Assembly: GCA_016786965.1 (NCBI GenBank)
Contig: JAEUVL010000743.1
Location: 1 to 6,390, forward strand
Reading direction: 5' to 3'
Source: Chitinophagaceae bacterium
GTDB taxonomy: Bacteria > Bacteroidota > Bacteroidia > Chitinophagales > Chitinophagaceae
DNA length: 6,390 bases
The position numbers and the translations under genes are program-made. The notes below the pieces were generated by a model, which was given only the letters and a program-made list of their open reading frames with translations, did not search any database and had not been told where the DNA came from. Positions 1 to 5,650 of the stretch are shown here, in pieces. Each line of letters starts with the position of its first letter. Position 1 is the stretch's first letter.

Positions 1-29
1 AGCTTTTGTTTAACAATCTCATACGTCTG

Positions 30-181
30 TTTTACCCCGCTGTCCCTGCCGGTAGGCTCAAAAAAATTAACGTGGGACAATAGCCAAACGGTTAGGAGGC
101 ACTGGCGTACCCTTGTCCCAAATGACTAAAGCCCACGTTATTCGTGAGCCTTAGCTATCATTCGAGGGACAATTAGTAAAA
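30..181. repeat. Nested, interrupted inverted repeat (structured element)
   Basis: Four pairs of perfectly complementary arms nest inside one another: TTTTAC (30-35) with GTAAAA (176-181), TGTCCCT (41-47) with AGGGACA (165-171), GGCTCA (55-60) with TGAGCC (145-150), and TAACGTGGG (68-76) with CCCACGTTA (132-140). Short asymmetric internal loops separate them, and an apical part of about 55 nt remains. Inside that part TGGGACAA (73-80) can pair with TTGTCCCA (113-120), competing with the innermost arm. A rod of helices and loops like this suggests a folded RNA or a palindromic mobile-element remnant. No coding role is evident and the transcribed strand is unknown. I do not recognise the family. 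Confidence 0.55.
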
Positions 182-280
182 ATGCCAGTCTTTCCTAACC
201 CTGAAATCAGCTAACGCTAATTATATTATGTCGCACCAAAAATACCAATTAAAGGGGATTGTTTATATTTGAGGAAGGAA

Positions 281-306
281 AACAAAAAAGCCCCATAAAG
301 GGGCTT
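281..306 (-). terminator. Intrinsic terminator for a leftward transcript
   Basis: A perfect 7-bp stem, AAGCCCC (288-294) with GGGGCTT (300-306), encloses a 5-nt loop. On the minus strand the stem runs straight into a T-rich tract (TTTTTTGTT). On the plus strand no T run follows, so the terminator acts on leftward transcription. No protein gene lies just upstream on the minus strand, so the terminated transcript is probably the candidate RNA at 281-524. Confidence 0.75.
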
Positions 307-524
307 GTAATAAATTACCAAGTAGCATGAACCGGGTTAGGTCTAAGGTGAGTAGCGTCTTTCAGGGCAGCGACCACCGAAAATGATCCCTAATCTTAGA
401 GTCCTCTGCTCTCTTGAAGGTGGTCAGAATCGAAAGAAACTGACCACATTTTTAAATATCCGCCGTGACAACAGGTTAACGGTTTCTGAGACCGAGGCAG
501 CAACTTTGCTGCCTTTCCTGTTTC
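281..524 (-). ncRNA. Candidate structured non-coding RNA, family unknown
   Basis: No protein gene fits here, but the minus strand shows a promoter-like pair (530-559), a stem-rich body and a strong terminator (281-306), predicting an RNA of about 240 nt. Its 5' part can form a three-way junction: AACAGG/CCTGTT (plus coordinates 517-522 and 470-475) encloses an 8-9 bp hairpin at 495-514 and a small hairpin at 481-494. A second hairpin, GTGGTCAG/CTGACCAC, lies at 420-447, and 419-425 can instead pair with 372-378. The size and lone-gene layout would suit a 6S-like RNA (for example the 6S-Flavo family), but I cannot confirm homology. It could also be the leader of a gene left of the window, with 281-306 as an attenuator. 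The hairpin at 495-514 is followed on the plus strand by a T-rich stretch, so plus-strand transcription is not excluded. Confidence 0.42.
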
Positions 525-529
525 TGTCA

Positions 530-559
530 TAAAGTTATGAATAATCCGTTAATTCCAAA
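530..559 (-). promoter_or_regulatory. Putative Bacteroidota promoter for the candidate RNA
   Basis: On the minus strand TTTG (556-559) is followed after 18 nt by TAACTTTA (530-537). This matches seven of the eight positions of the Bacteroidota -7 element TAnnTTTG, with its -33 TTG at an accepted distance. Transcription would begin near 523-525, just before the first stem of the candidate RNA. The motif is short, so chance occurrence is possible. Confidence 0.35.
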
Positions 560-918
560 AATTATGAACAAATGAGGTTTGTCTGAAGTTTTACTTTAAG
601 TGATTACCCGGATAGCCTCTACTTCCCTTTTACCCAGTGCATTGCAACATTTTTAGCGAAATCAAATTGAAACCTGTTTTCATATATCTATGATCTAATT
701 CGCTGATTATTAATACCAAAGGGTAATATGGAAAGTAATGGCCAATAAGATGGTTCCTGTATCTCAATTTTATCCCGCAAAAAATAAAGACCTTAGCCAG
801 CCTGACAGTGCCCCAACTCCTACCCTTCGCTTACTTTCACCTTGATCTGGAAATGGGGAAAATTTTTACTACCCTCTTAACTTTCCATCTTTCTGCTTTG
901 TCCTATTTTGCAGACATC
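560..918. other. Gene-free stretch with no recognised feature
   Basis: No frame here gives a credible protein with a recognisable start. A GTG-initiated extension of the lipoprotein frame back to 808 exists, but it would bury the signal peptide inside the protein. TAACTTTC at 878-885 resembles a -7 element for the lipoprotein gene but has no TTG at the right distance. AGCGAA (655-660) and TTCGCT (699-704) form a weak inverted repeat. Nothing else stands out. Confidence 0.5.
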
Positions 919-1383
919 ATGAAGTTGCTGTCCCGTCTTTTTCTCGCCCCTTTACTTTTATCTGTCCTGCTGTTCTCCTGCGGCAAAATAAAAGAACCAG
1001 ATTTTAAGGGTATCGGCAATCTCCGGCTGGATAAATTCGGCTTCAACTCTTCCTCCTTCTCTGTCGACCTGCATTATTTCAATCCCAACCGTTCTGGCCT
1101 GCAGCTGAAAGCCGCCGAAGGTGATGCCTGGATGGACGGACGCTATGTCGGCCATTTTACCATGGATACACTGATCCATATCCGCGGCAATAGTGATTTC
1201 CAGTTGCCAATACATTTTCAGGGAGAAATGGGACCGCTATTTAAGAACTCACTGGCAGCAATGATGGGTAAACAATCGCTGCTGAAAGTGGAAGGCAAAG
1301 CCCGGATCGGGAAAAGCGGCATTTTTATCAAGTACCCTATCAGGTACGAAGGCTCACACAATTTTGTAGACCTGCTGAAGTGA
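919..1383 (+). CDS. LEA type 2 family lipoprotein
   Basis: This gene encodes a predicted lipoprotein of 154 aa. Residues 1-20 form a lipoprotein signal (two basic residues, then a Leu-rich core) ending in the lipobox LFSC, with Cys21 as the lipidation site, so the mature protein is anchored in a membrane facing the periplasm or the surface. The body (about 30-145) reads as one LEA-2/WHy-type beta-sandwich: a strand leading to the family's hallmark NPN (55-57), then GLQLKAAEGDAWMDGRYVG and a late LPIHFQGEM strand. The ATG at 919 is chosen because it puts the signal peptide at the N-terminus; the in-frame GTG at 808 would add 37 residues before it. LEA-2 proteins are linked to stress and desiccation in plants, but bacterial members have no settled function. 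The gene stands alone and converges with the HMA-domain gene. Confidence 0.82.
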   Translation: MKLLSRLFLAPLLLSVLLFSCGKIKEPDFKGIGNLRLDKFGFNSSSFSVDLHYFNPNRSGLQLKAAEGDAWMDGRYVGHFTMDTLIHIRGNSDFQLPIHFQGEMGPLFKNSLAAMMGKQSLLKVEGKARIGKSGIFIKYPIRYEGSHNFVDLLK

Positions 1384-1478
1384 TCAGCTATTAATGGCAC
1401 GAAGAAAAGTAAACGTACCAGCCATCCTCCTGGTAGCTCATTCCTGCCGAGGGGCAAAATCTCATCAAAAATTCACCT

Positions 1479-1533
1479 GACCTTCACGGGACTCTCACAA
1501 GACCTTCACGAGACTTTCACGGGACCTTCAGCC
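1479..1533. repeat. Five tandem 11-bp repeats
   Basis: Five consecutive 11-bp units fit the pattern GACYTTCACGG: gaccttcacgg, gactctcacaa, gaccttcacga, gactttcacgg and gaccttcagcc. Units differ at one to three positions. The period is close to one helical turn, so equivalent bases face the same side of the DNA, as in arrays of protein-binding sites; simple slippage expansion is equally possible. The array lies about 95 bp beyond the lipoprotein stop codon in the convergent gap. Confidence 0.8.
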
Positions 1534-1595
1534 GTGCAAGCATGACTATGCACCCGCTTCAGGTTCGATGAACATCTGGTTCACTCCTATCCATC

Positions 1596-1816
1596 CTCCC
1601 TTTTAAGGGTATAAAGACATTTCCTCTCTAACGATTATTGCTGGGGGGCTGGGAGTTACCGGATTCCAAGTGGCTCTGTTCTCCCCTTTAGGGGCATGAA
1701 GACATTTCCTCTCTAACGATTATTACTGGGGCCGGGATTACCGGATTCCAAGTGGCTCTGTTCTCCCCTTTAGGGGCATAAAGACATTTCCTCTTTAACG
1801 ATTATTGCTAGGGGGC
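1596..1816. repeat. Tandem repeat of 82-85 bp, about 2.6 copies
   Basis: Copy 1 spans 1596-1680 (85 bp), copy 2 spans 1681-1762 (82 bp), and a partial copy 3 spans 1763 to about 1816, where it becomes the 3' end of the HMA-domain gene. Copies 1 and 2 differ mainly by a 3-base indel in the G-rich part and some changes at the left end. Each copy starts with a small palindrome (CCCCTTTAGGGG, or CCCTTTTAAGGG in copy 1). Each also holds, on the minus strand, bases that read Ser-Asn-Asn-Arg-stop. The array would form the 3' untranslated part of the HMA-domain transcript. Each boundary contains a 13-codon minus-strand frame (1656-1697 and 1738-1779), probably a by-product of duplication. Confidence 0.88.
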
Positions 1817-2205
1817 GTAGGCGGCGCTGGTGGAGGTGGCACTTTGGGCTTCGGGTGGCCTCCGCCATCTTCAAATTTCTTACAGGTTTTCGGCAGGCGG
1901 TTATAAATATCTTCTGTAGCGGGTACATCATCCGCATCGTAGCCGCAGTTGGCGATTGCCGTCTTTATTTGTTCTATATCCGTGCGGTCTGTTAGGTATT
2001 TTACTTTGGTCTCTCCTTTCCTGAAGTTCACATTTACTTCCAGAATGCCATCATAGCGCTTCAGGTAGGCTTCTATGCGGGTCTTGCATACTTCACAAAG
2101 GGCATTGGGGGTTTTGATCGTGGCCGACAGCATAGCCTTGGTCTGTGCATGGCTGGTCATGGATAATCCGGCAATAGCGATCACAACAAAAAGTAACTTC
2201 TTCAT
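1795..2205 (-). CDS. Exported HMA-domain metal-binding protein
   Basis: The predicted 136-aa protein starts with a Sec-type signal peptide (MKKLLFVVIAIAG, cleavage probably after SHA at residue 20). A single heavy-metal-associated domain (about 25-95, beta-alpha-beta-beta-alpha-beta) follows, with the metal-binding pair Cys37 and Cys40 in CEVC. The usual GMxCxxC loop is here ALCEVC, lacking the Gly-Met. Residues 118-133 are rich in Pro and Lys (KPKVPPPPAPPTPP). By family it should bind a soft metal such as copper in the periplasm, but no P-type ATPase or metal regulator is nearby, so the metal and partner are unknown. The ATG at 2205 is preferred over one 12 codons upstream because it starts the signal peptide. 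The last four codons and the stop lie inside the downstream tandem repeat. The gene follows pyrE on the same strand after 68 nt. Confidence 0.82.
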   Translation of the reverse strand: MKKLLFVVIAIAGLSMTSHAQTKAMLSATIKTPNALCEVCKTRIEAYLKRYDGILEVNVNFRKGETKVKYLTDRTDIEQIKTAIANCGYDADDVPATEDIYNRLPKTCKKFEDGGGHPKPKVPPPPAPPTPPSNNR

Positions 2206-2273
2206 ATTGGGTGTATTTGAGAACGGAAAAACAATGTTCAATTAGCTATCCTAAATATACAATATTCATTCAC

Positions 2274-2903
2274 TCAGCCTTTCCATCCTGCCGGGTCGTC
2301 CCGCCATTTTAACAATACCTCCTGCTGACCGGCCGTTACAATGCCCTTCTGCACCGCCGAACTGATCAGTGTGGGATAATCGGTAAGTGAGTGATAAGGC
2401 AATGATGCCTTTGCAAATGCTTCCGTTGCAACCGGGAAGCCATACGTAAAAATAGATACCATGCCGATCACTTCCAGCCCCTGCGCCTTCAGCACATCCA
2501 CTACCTGCAGGCTGCTTTTTCCGGTGGAGACCAGGTCTTCTATCACGACTACTTTCTGCCCGGCTTCATAGTATCCTTCTATCTGGTTGCCCAGTCCGTG
2601 TTCTTTGGGTTTGGGCCGTACATAGATATACGGTAACTTCAGCTGGTCTGCCGCCATCGCTCCCCAGGCTATACCTGCGGTGGCCACTCCGGCCAGCAGT
2701 TCCGCCTCGGGAAACTGCTCAAACACCACATTGCACATTTCAGATTTTATATAATCCCTGGTATAAGGAAAAGAAAGCACCTTCCGGTTATCACAATAGA
2801 TAGGGCTCTTCCAGCCACTGGCCCAGGTAAAGGGTTCGGCAGGGCTCAGCTTCACGGCATTTACCTGCAATAATTTATCTGCAATAGCTTTAGCATCTGT
2901 CAT
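2274..2903 (-). CDS. pyrE: Orotate phosphoribosyltransferase
   Basis: PyrE transfers phosphoribose from PRPP to orotate, giving OMP, the fifth step of de novo UMP synthesis in the cytoplasm. The 209-aa product is of usual length. Visible motifs are the substrate region SPIYCDNR (33-40), GVATAGIAWG (72-81), the flexible catalytic loop around RPKPKEHG (96-103) with its lysines, and the PRPP-binding loop VVVIEDLVSTGKS (118-130). The frame is open for another 109 codons upstream, but that part runs antisense through the Nudix gene. The ATG at 2903 gives the normal N-terminus. No Shine-Dalgarno sequence precedes it. It is divergent from the Nudix gene across 144 bp, and no clear promoter could be assigned there. 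It is separated from pyrB and pyrR by three genes. Confidence 0.96.
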   Translation of the reverse strand: MTDAKAIADKLLQVNAVKLSPAEPFTWASGWKSPIYCDNRKVLSFPYTRDYIKSEMCNVVFEQFPEAELLAGVATAGIAWGAMAADQLKLPYIYVRPKPKEHGLGNQIEGYYEAGQKVVVIEDLVSTGKSSLQVVDVLKAQGLEVIGMVSIFTYGFPVATEAFAKASLPYHSLTDYPTLISSAVQKGIVTAGQQEVLLKWRDDPAGWKG

Positions 2904-3047
2904 GCGGCGAAGGTAAAAGAAAGCAGTGAGTTTTGGGAGAGAAGCGGTTGGTACACATGGTACTGACCACACCTGCAGCCCCTGACCAACAAAACAAATA
3001 ATCGTAACTTCCCACCAGTTACACCACTTTTCATTCAAAGCTGCTCC

Positions 3048-3674
3048 ATGTATATCAAGATCTACTTCGGCAATAAACCCCTCTTTCTTTGTGATGCTGT
3101 GGACGAAACGATCGAACCATTCCTGCACCATGATGATGCTGTCTTTATTGATGAACTGGATACCCATACCGTTAAGACCATGATCCATGAGATGCAACAG
3201 GAAAAAGTACATGCCGGCGTCTTTTTTCATCCTGATCTCGAAGAATTAAAAAAGGCTTTTTATAAAAAGTTCACTCTCGTTCTTGCCGGCGGAGGACTGG
3301 TGGAGAACGAAAAGAAAGAAGTACTGCTTATTCACCGCCGTGGCAAATGGGATTTGCCCAAAGGCAAATTAGATAAAGGAGAAACGCTGGAGAAATGCGC
3401 TTTAAGAGAAGTGGAAGAAGAGACCGGCCTGACCGGTGTCCAACTGCTGGCCCCGCTCCTCATCACCTATCATACCTATCACGAAGGCACCAAATTCATC
3501 CTCAAAGAATCTCATTGGTACACCATGCAGGTAAAGGGACAACAAACACTGGTGCCTCAACTGGAAGAACAGATCCATGCCATAGAATGGGTGCCCAAAA
3601 AGAAACTGGGCCCTTATATGCAGGATTGTTTTCCTTCCGTTACGGATGTATTACAGACTTGTCTTGATAAATGA
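3048..3674 (+). CDS. Nudix hydrolase
   Basis: A 208-aa protein with a complete Nudix box at residues 106-128: G106, E112, then REVEEETGL (120-128), matching GX5EX7REUXEEXGU. The acidic residues bind the divalent metal used to cleave a nucleoside diphosphate linked to another moiety. The Nudix fold spans about 75-205, preceded by HRRGKWDLPKG (96-106). An N-terminal part of about 75 residues (MYIKIYFGNKPLFLCD onward) precedes the catalytic domain and I do not recognise it. The substrate cannot be told from sequence; ADP-ribose, Ap4A or another nucleotide are options. The ATG at 3048 is the first in frame and gives a natural beta-strand start. The gene is divergent from pyrE, and its last 24 bases overlap the thioesterase gene on the other strand. 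Confidence 0.9.
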   Translation: MYIKIYFGNKPLFLCDAVDETIEPFLHHDDAVFIDELDTHTVKTMIHEMQQEKVHAGVFFHPDLEELKKAFYKKFTLVLAGGGLVENEKKEVLLIHRRGKWDLPKGKLDKGETLEKCALREVEEETGLTGVQLLAPLLITYHTYHEGTKFILKESHWYTMQVKGQQTLVPQLEEQIHAIEWVPKKKLGPYMQDCFPSVTDVLQTCLDK

Positions 3675-4106
3675 TTCCTTCCTCGGTATCACCGCCACAG
3701 TAAGGCGGCTTACACAAACCAGTTTATGCAGTTCATCATAGATCTTAATGTCCCACACATGGGTATTGGCACCCAGATGCAGTGGTGTGGCAATACCTGT
3801 TACAAAACCTTCCCTTGCACTGCGCACATGGTTGGCATTTATCTCCAATCCCACACAGGCGAATTTTGTATGATCAACCACCATCGCCGAAGCCACGCTG
3901 CCGATCGTTTCTGCCAGTGCACAGGATGCGCCACCATGCAATAACCCGTAGGGCTGTTTGGTTCTTTCATTTACCGGCATTTTGGCCTTCAGGAAATCAT
4001 CTCCCAGTTCCACCCATTCGATACCAATAAATTCACCCATGGTGCCTTTTCCCAACTCACTGAAATGTTCCAAAGCAAGTTCTTTATTAAACCAGATTGA
4101 AGGCAT
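3651..4106 (-). CDS. Hotdog-fold acyl-CoA thioesterase (PaaI family, YdiI/MenI-like)
   Basis: The 151-aa product closely resembles E. coli YdiI (MenI) as I recall it, including MPVNERTKQPYGLLHGGAS (43-61), AETIGSVA (65-72), GLEINANHVRSAREG (85-99) and PLHLG (107-111). The catalytic glutamate of this family corresponds to Glu66, after the HGG turn (57-59). Such enzymes hydrolyse aryl- or acyl-CoA thioesters; YdiI/MenI acts on 1,4-dihydroxy-2-naphthoyl-CoA in menaquinone synthesis. A menaquinone role would suit Bacteroidota, but no men gene is nearby, so substrate assignment is inference and a general PaaI-type clean-up role remains possible. Its ATG lies 8 nt after the coaD stop, so the two are probably cotranscribed. 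The 3' end overlaps the convergent Nudix gene by 24 bp. Confidence 0.9.
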   Translation of the reverse strand: MPSIWFNKELALEHFSELGKGTMGEFIGIEWVELGDDFLKAKMPVNERTKQPYGLLHGGASCALAETIGSVASAMVVDHTKFACVGLEINANHVRSAREGFVTGIATPLHLGANTHVWDIKIYDELHKLVCVSRLTVAVIPRKESFIKTSL

Positions 4107-4114
4107 ATTAAGTG

Positions 4115-4582
4115 CTATTTGTTAAGTGAAGAATAAACCACTTCCGGCAGGAAAGGACTGGCATTACCACCATTCCTGATGATGTCCCGCACAATGGTGG
4201 AGGCGACAGATGTGTACTTAGGTTCACCGGTAAGAAAAACCGTCTCGATGGTTTTGTCCAGTGTGCGGTTGGCATCTGCGATGGTCTTCTCATATTCAAA
4301 ATCGCTGACATAGCGGATACCGCGGAGAATAAAATTTGCACCGATCTTTTTGCAATAGTTGATGGTCAGCCCTTCATACACGGCCCCCTCCACCCTGTCT
4401 TCATCCTTATATATCTCTTTGATCCATTCCACCCGTTGCTCCGGGGAAAACATCGGTGCCTTGGCCGTGTTGATGCCAATGCCCACCACTATCTTATCAA
4501 AAAGCGGCAGGGCCCGGTTGATGATGTCCACATGTCCAAGCGTAACAGGATCGAATGTTCCGGGAAATAAGCAGATTCGCAT
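4115..4582 (-). CDS. coaD: Phosphopantetheine adenylyltransferase
   Basis: CoaD joins 4'-phosphopantetheine and ATP to form dephospho-CoA and pyrophosphate, the penultimate step of CoA synthesis. The 155-aa length is typical. Seen in the sequence are the nucleotidyltransferase signature GTFDPVTLGH (8-17) with the T-x-G-H motif (14-17), the phosphopantetheine/ATP-binding RGIR (87-90) followed by DFEYE (94-98), and the C-terminal SVASTIVRD (125-133), which corresponds to the ISSTxVRE motif. It starts 70 nt after the pyrB stop, possibly from its own promoter, and the thioesterase gene follows after 8 nt. CoA synthesis next to an acyl-CoA thioesterase makes a loose functional pair. Confidence 0.96.
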   Translation of the reverse strand: MRICLFPGTFDPVTLGHVDIINRALPLFDKIVVGIGINTAKAPMFSPEQRVEWIKEIYKDEDRVEGAVYEGLTINYCKKIGANFILRGIRYVSDFEYEKTIADANRTLDKTIETVFLTGEPKYTSVASTIVRDIIRNGGNASPFLPEVVYSSLNK

Positions 4583-4603
4583 GAAGCAGATTTAAGATGT
4601 AGT

Positions 4604-4634
4604 ATAAAATATTTTGATTGTGTTCGACCGGCAA
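4604..4634 (-). promoter_or_regulatory. Putative promoter for coaD
   Basis: In the 70-nt pyrB-coaD gap the minus strand reads TTG (4632-4634), 20 nt, then TATTTTAT (4604-4611), a partial match to TAnnTTTG. A start near 4597 would leave a leader of roughly 15 nt. The match is imperfect, and read-through from pyrB is also possible. Confidence 0.25.
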
Positions 4635-4652
4635 CGAAAGAGCAGAATCGTA

Positions 4653-5582
4653 TTAGTTGGCATTTCTGCCCGATAAAAGATACAGCACCGCCATACGAAC
4701 GGCTACCCCATTCTCCACCTGCTGCAGAATGATCGACTGCTTACTGTCTGCCACATCACTGTCCAGTTCCACCCCGCGATTAATAGGGCCGGGGTGCATG
4801 ATAACGATCTCTTTGTGCAAACTGTCGAGCAACTGACGATTGATGCCGTACGCCAGGCTGTACTCCCGGAGGGAAGAAAACAGTACCTGGTTCTGCCTTT
4901 CCAACTGGATGCGGAGCACATTTGCCACATCGCACCACTCCAGTGTCTCTTTCAGGTTATAACTCACATTTACTCCCAATGCTTCACTAATGTACTTCGG
5001 TATAAGGGTGGGCGGTCCGCAAACGGTTACCTCCGCCCCCATTTTTTTCAATAAATAAATATTGCTTTGGGCCACCCGGCTGTGCATGATGTCGCCTATG
5101 ATGGCCACTTTTCTGCCTTCCAGGGTTCCGGTCTTTTCTTTAATAGAATAAGCATCCAGTAATCCCTGGGTAGGATGCTCATTGATACCATCGCCGGCAT
5201 TAATGATGGCTGCCGGAATGTGTTGCGATAGGAAATGCGGCGCTCCGCTGGCACTGTGGCGCATTACCACCATATCCACTTTCATGGACAGGATATTATT
5301 CACTGTATCAAGCAGAGTCTCTCCTTTTGCGGCTGAGGAAGAGGAAGCTGCAAAGTTGATGGTATCAGCACTGAGGCGTTTTTCAGCCAGTTCAAAAGAG
5401 AATCTTGTACGGGTGGAGTTCTCATAAAAGAGATTCACGATCGTTACATCCCGAAGAGAAGGAACTTTTTTTACCGGTCGCTGTAAAACTTCTTTGAATT
5501 GAGCTGCTGTCGATAAAATAAGGGAAATATCTTCTTTGGTGAGGTTCTTAATGCCCAGCAGATGTCGAGTGGATAGTTGCAT
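4653..5582 (-). CDS. pyrB: Aspartate carbamoyltransferase, catalytic subunit
   Basis: PyrB condenses carbamoyl phosphate with aspartate to give N-carbamoyl-aspartate, the committed step of pyrimidine synthesis. The 309-aa length fits the family. The carbamoyl-phosphate loop STRTR (56-60) lies in FYENSTRTRFSFELAEKRL; the mobile catalytic lysine is Lys86 in SAAKGETLLDT; HPTQGLLD (136-143), HSR (167-169), RIQ (224-226) and HPGPINRGVELDSDV (263-277) complete the active site. No pyrI regulatory-subunit gene is adjacent, and together with the neighbouring pyrR this resembles the Bacillus-type arrangement more than the E. coli pyrBI one. The gene lies 68 nt downstream of pyrR and is likely cotranscribed with it. 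Confidence 0.97.
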   Translation of the reverse strand: MQLSTRHLLGIKNLTKEDISLILSTAAQFKEVLQRPVKKVPSLRDVTIVNLFYENSTRTRFSFELAEKRLSADTINFAASSSSAAKGETLLDTVNNILSMKVDMVVMRHSASGAPHFLSQHIPAAIINAGDGINEHPTQGLLDAYSIKEKTGTLEGRKVAIIGDIMHSRVAQSNIYLLKKMGAEVTVCGPPTLIPKYISEALGVNVSYNLKETLEWCDVANVLRIQLERQNQVLFSSLREYSLAYGINRQLLDSLHKEIVIMHPGPINRGVELDSDVADSKQSIILQQVENGVAVRMAVLYLLSGRNAN

Positions 5583-5602
5583 TAAAAGGCGAAATTAAAG
5601 GT

Positions 5603-5646
5603 TTTAGCCACAGGATAAGCAGATTTCACAGATTAATACAGAAAAA
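5603..5646. repeat. Short periodic CAG/ATT-rich repeat between pyrR and pyrB
   Basis: Four CAG triplets recur every 8-10 bases, three of them flanked by ATT-like bases (CCACAGG, AAGCAGATT, CACAGATT, TACAGAAA). I recall similar stretches as dispersed intergenic sequence in Bacteroidota genomes, but cannot check this. It fills most of the 68-nt gap. TAATTTCG just downstream on the minus strand is a partial -7 match for pyrB. Confidence 0.35.
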
Positions 5647-5650
5647 CTCA

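Noticed and set aside
1..124. Open minus-strand frame running off the left edge, with a protein-like stretch near the edge (EPTGRDSGVKQTYE)
   Set aside because: It has no ATG or GTG start after the stop at 125-127, overlaps the nested inverted repeat, and matches no family I know. A plus-strand frame is equally open across the same bases, so openness alone is not evidence.
264..271. Exact TAnnTTTG match (TATATTTG) on the plus strand
   Set aside because: It has no TTG at the expected distance upstream, and a plus transcript would start at the base of a hairpin that works as a terminator in the opposite direction. It is probably chance in AT-rich DNA.
8..341. Integron-like core sites (GTTTAAC near 8 and GTTAGGT near 337)
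   Set aside because: The two motifs are over 300 bp apart, much longer than an attC site, and the arms between them do not pair as attC arms do.
808..918. GTG-start extension of the lipoprotein gene
   Set aside because: It would place 37 residues before a clear lipoprotein signal peptide. The ATG at 919 fits the lipobox.
1656..1779. Two 13-codon minus-strand mini-ORFs in the tandem repeat (1656-1697 and 1738-1779)
   Set aside because: They are identical because the repeat copies are near identical. There is no independent sign of coding, and the palindrome explains part of the sequence.
2904..3230. 109-codon upstream extension of pyrE
   Set aside because: It lies antisense to the Nudix gene and upstream of the normal PyrE N-terminus. 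It shows no recognisable domain.
3685..3710. Hairpin CCGCC/GGCGG near the thioesterase 3' end as a bidirectional terminator
   Set aside because: It lies inside the thioesterase coding sequence and has no T-run on either strand.
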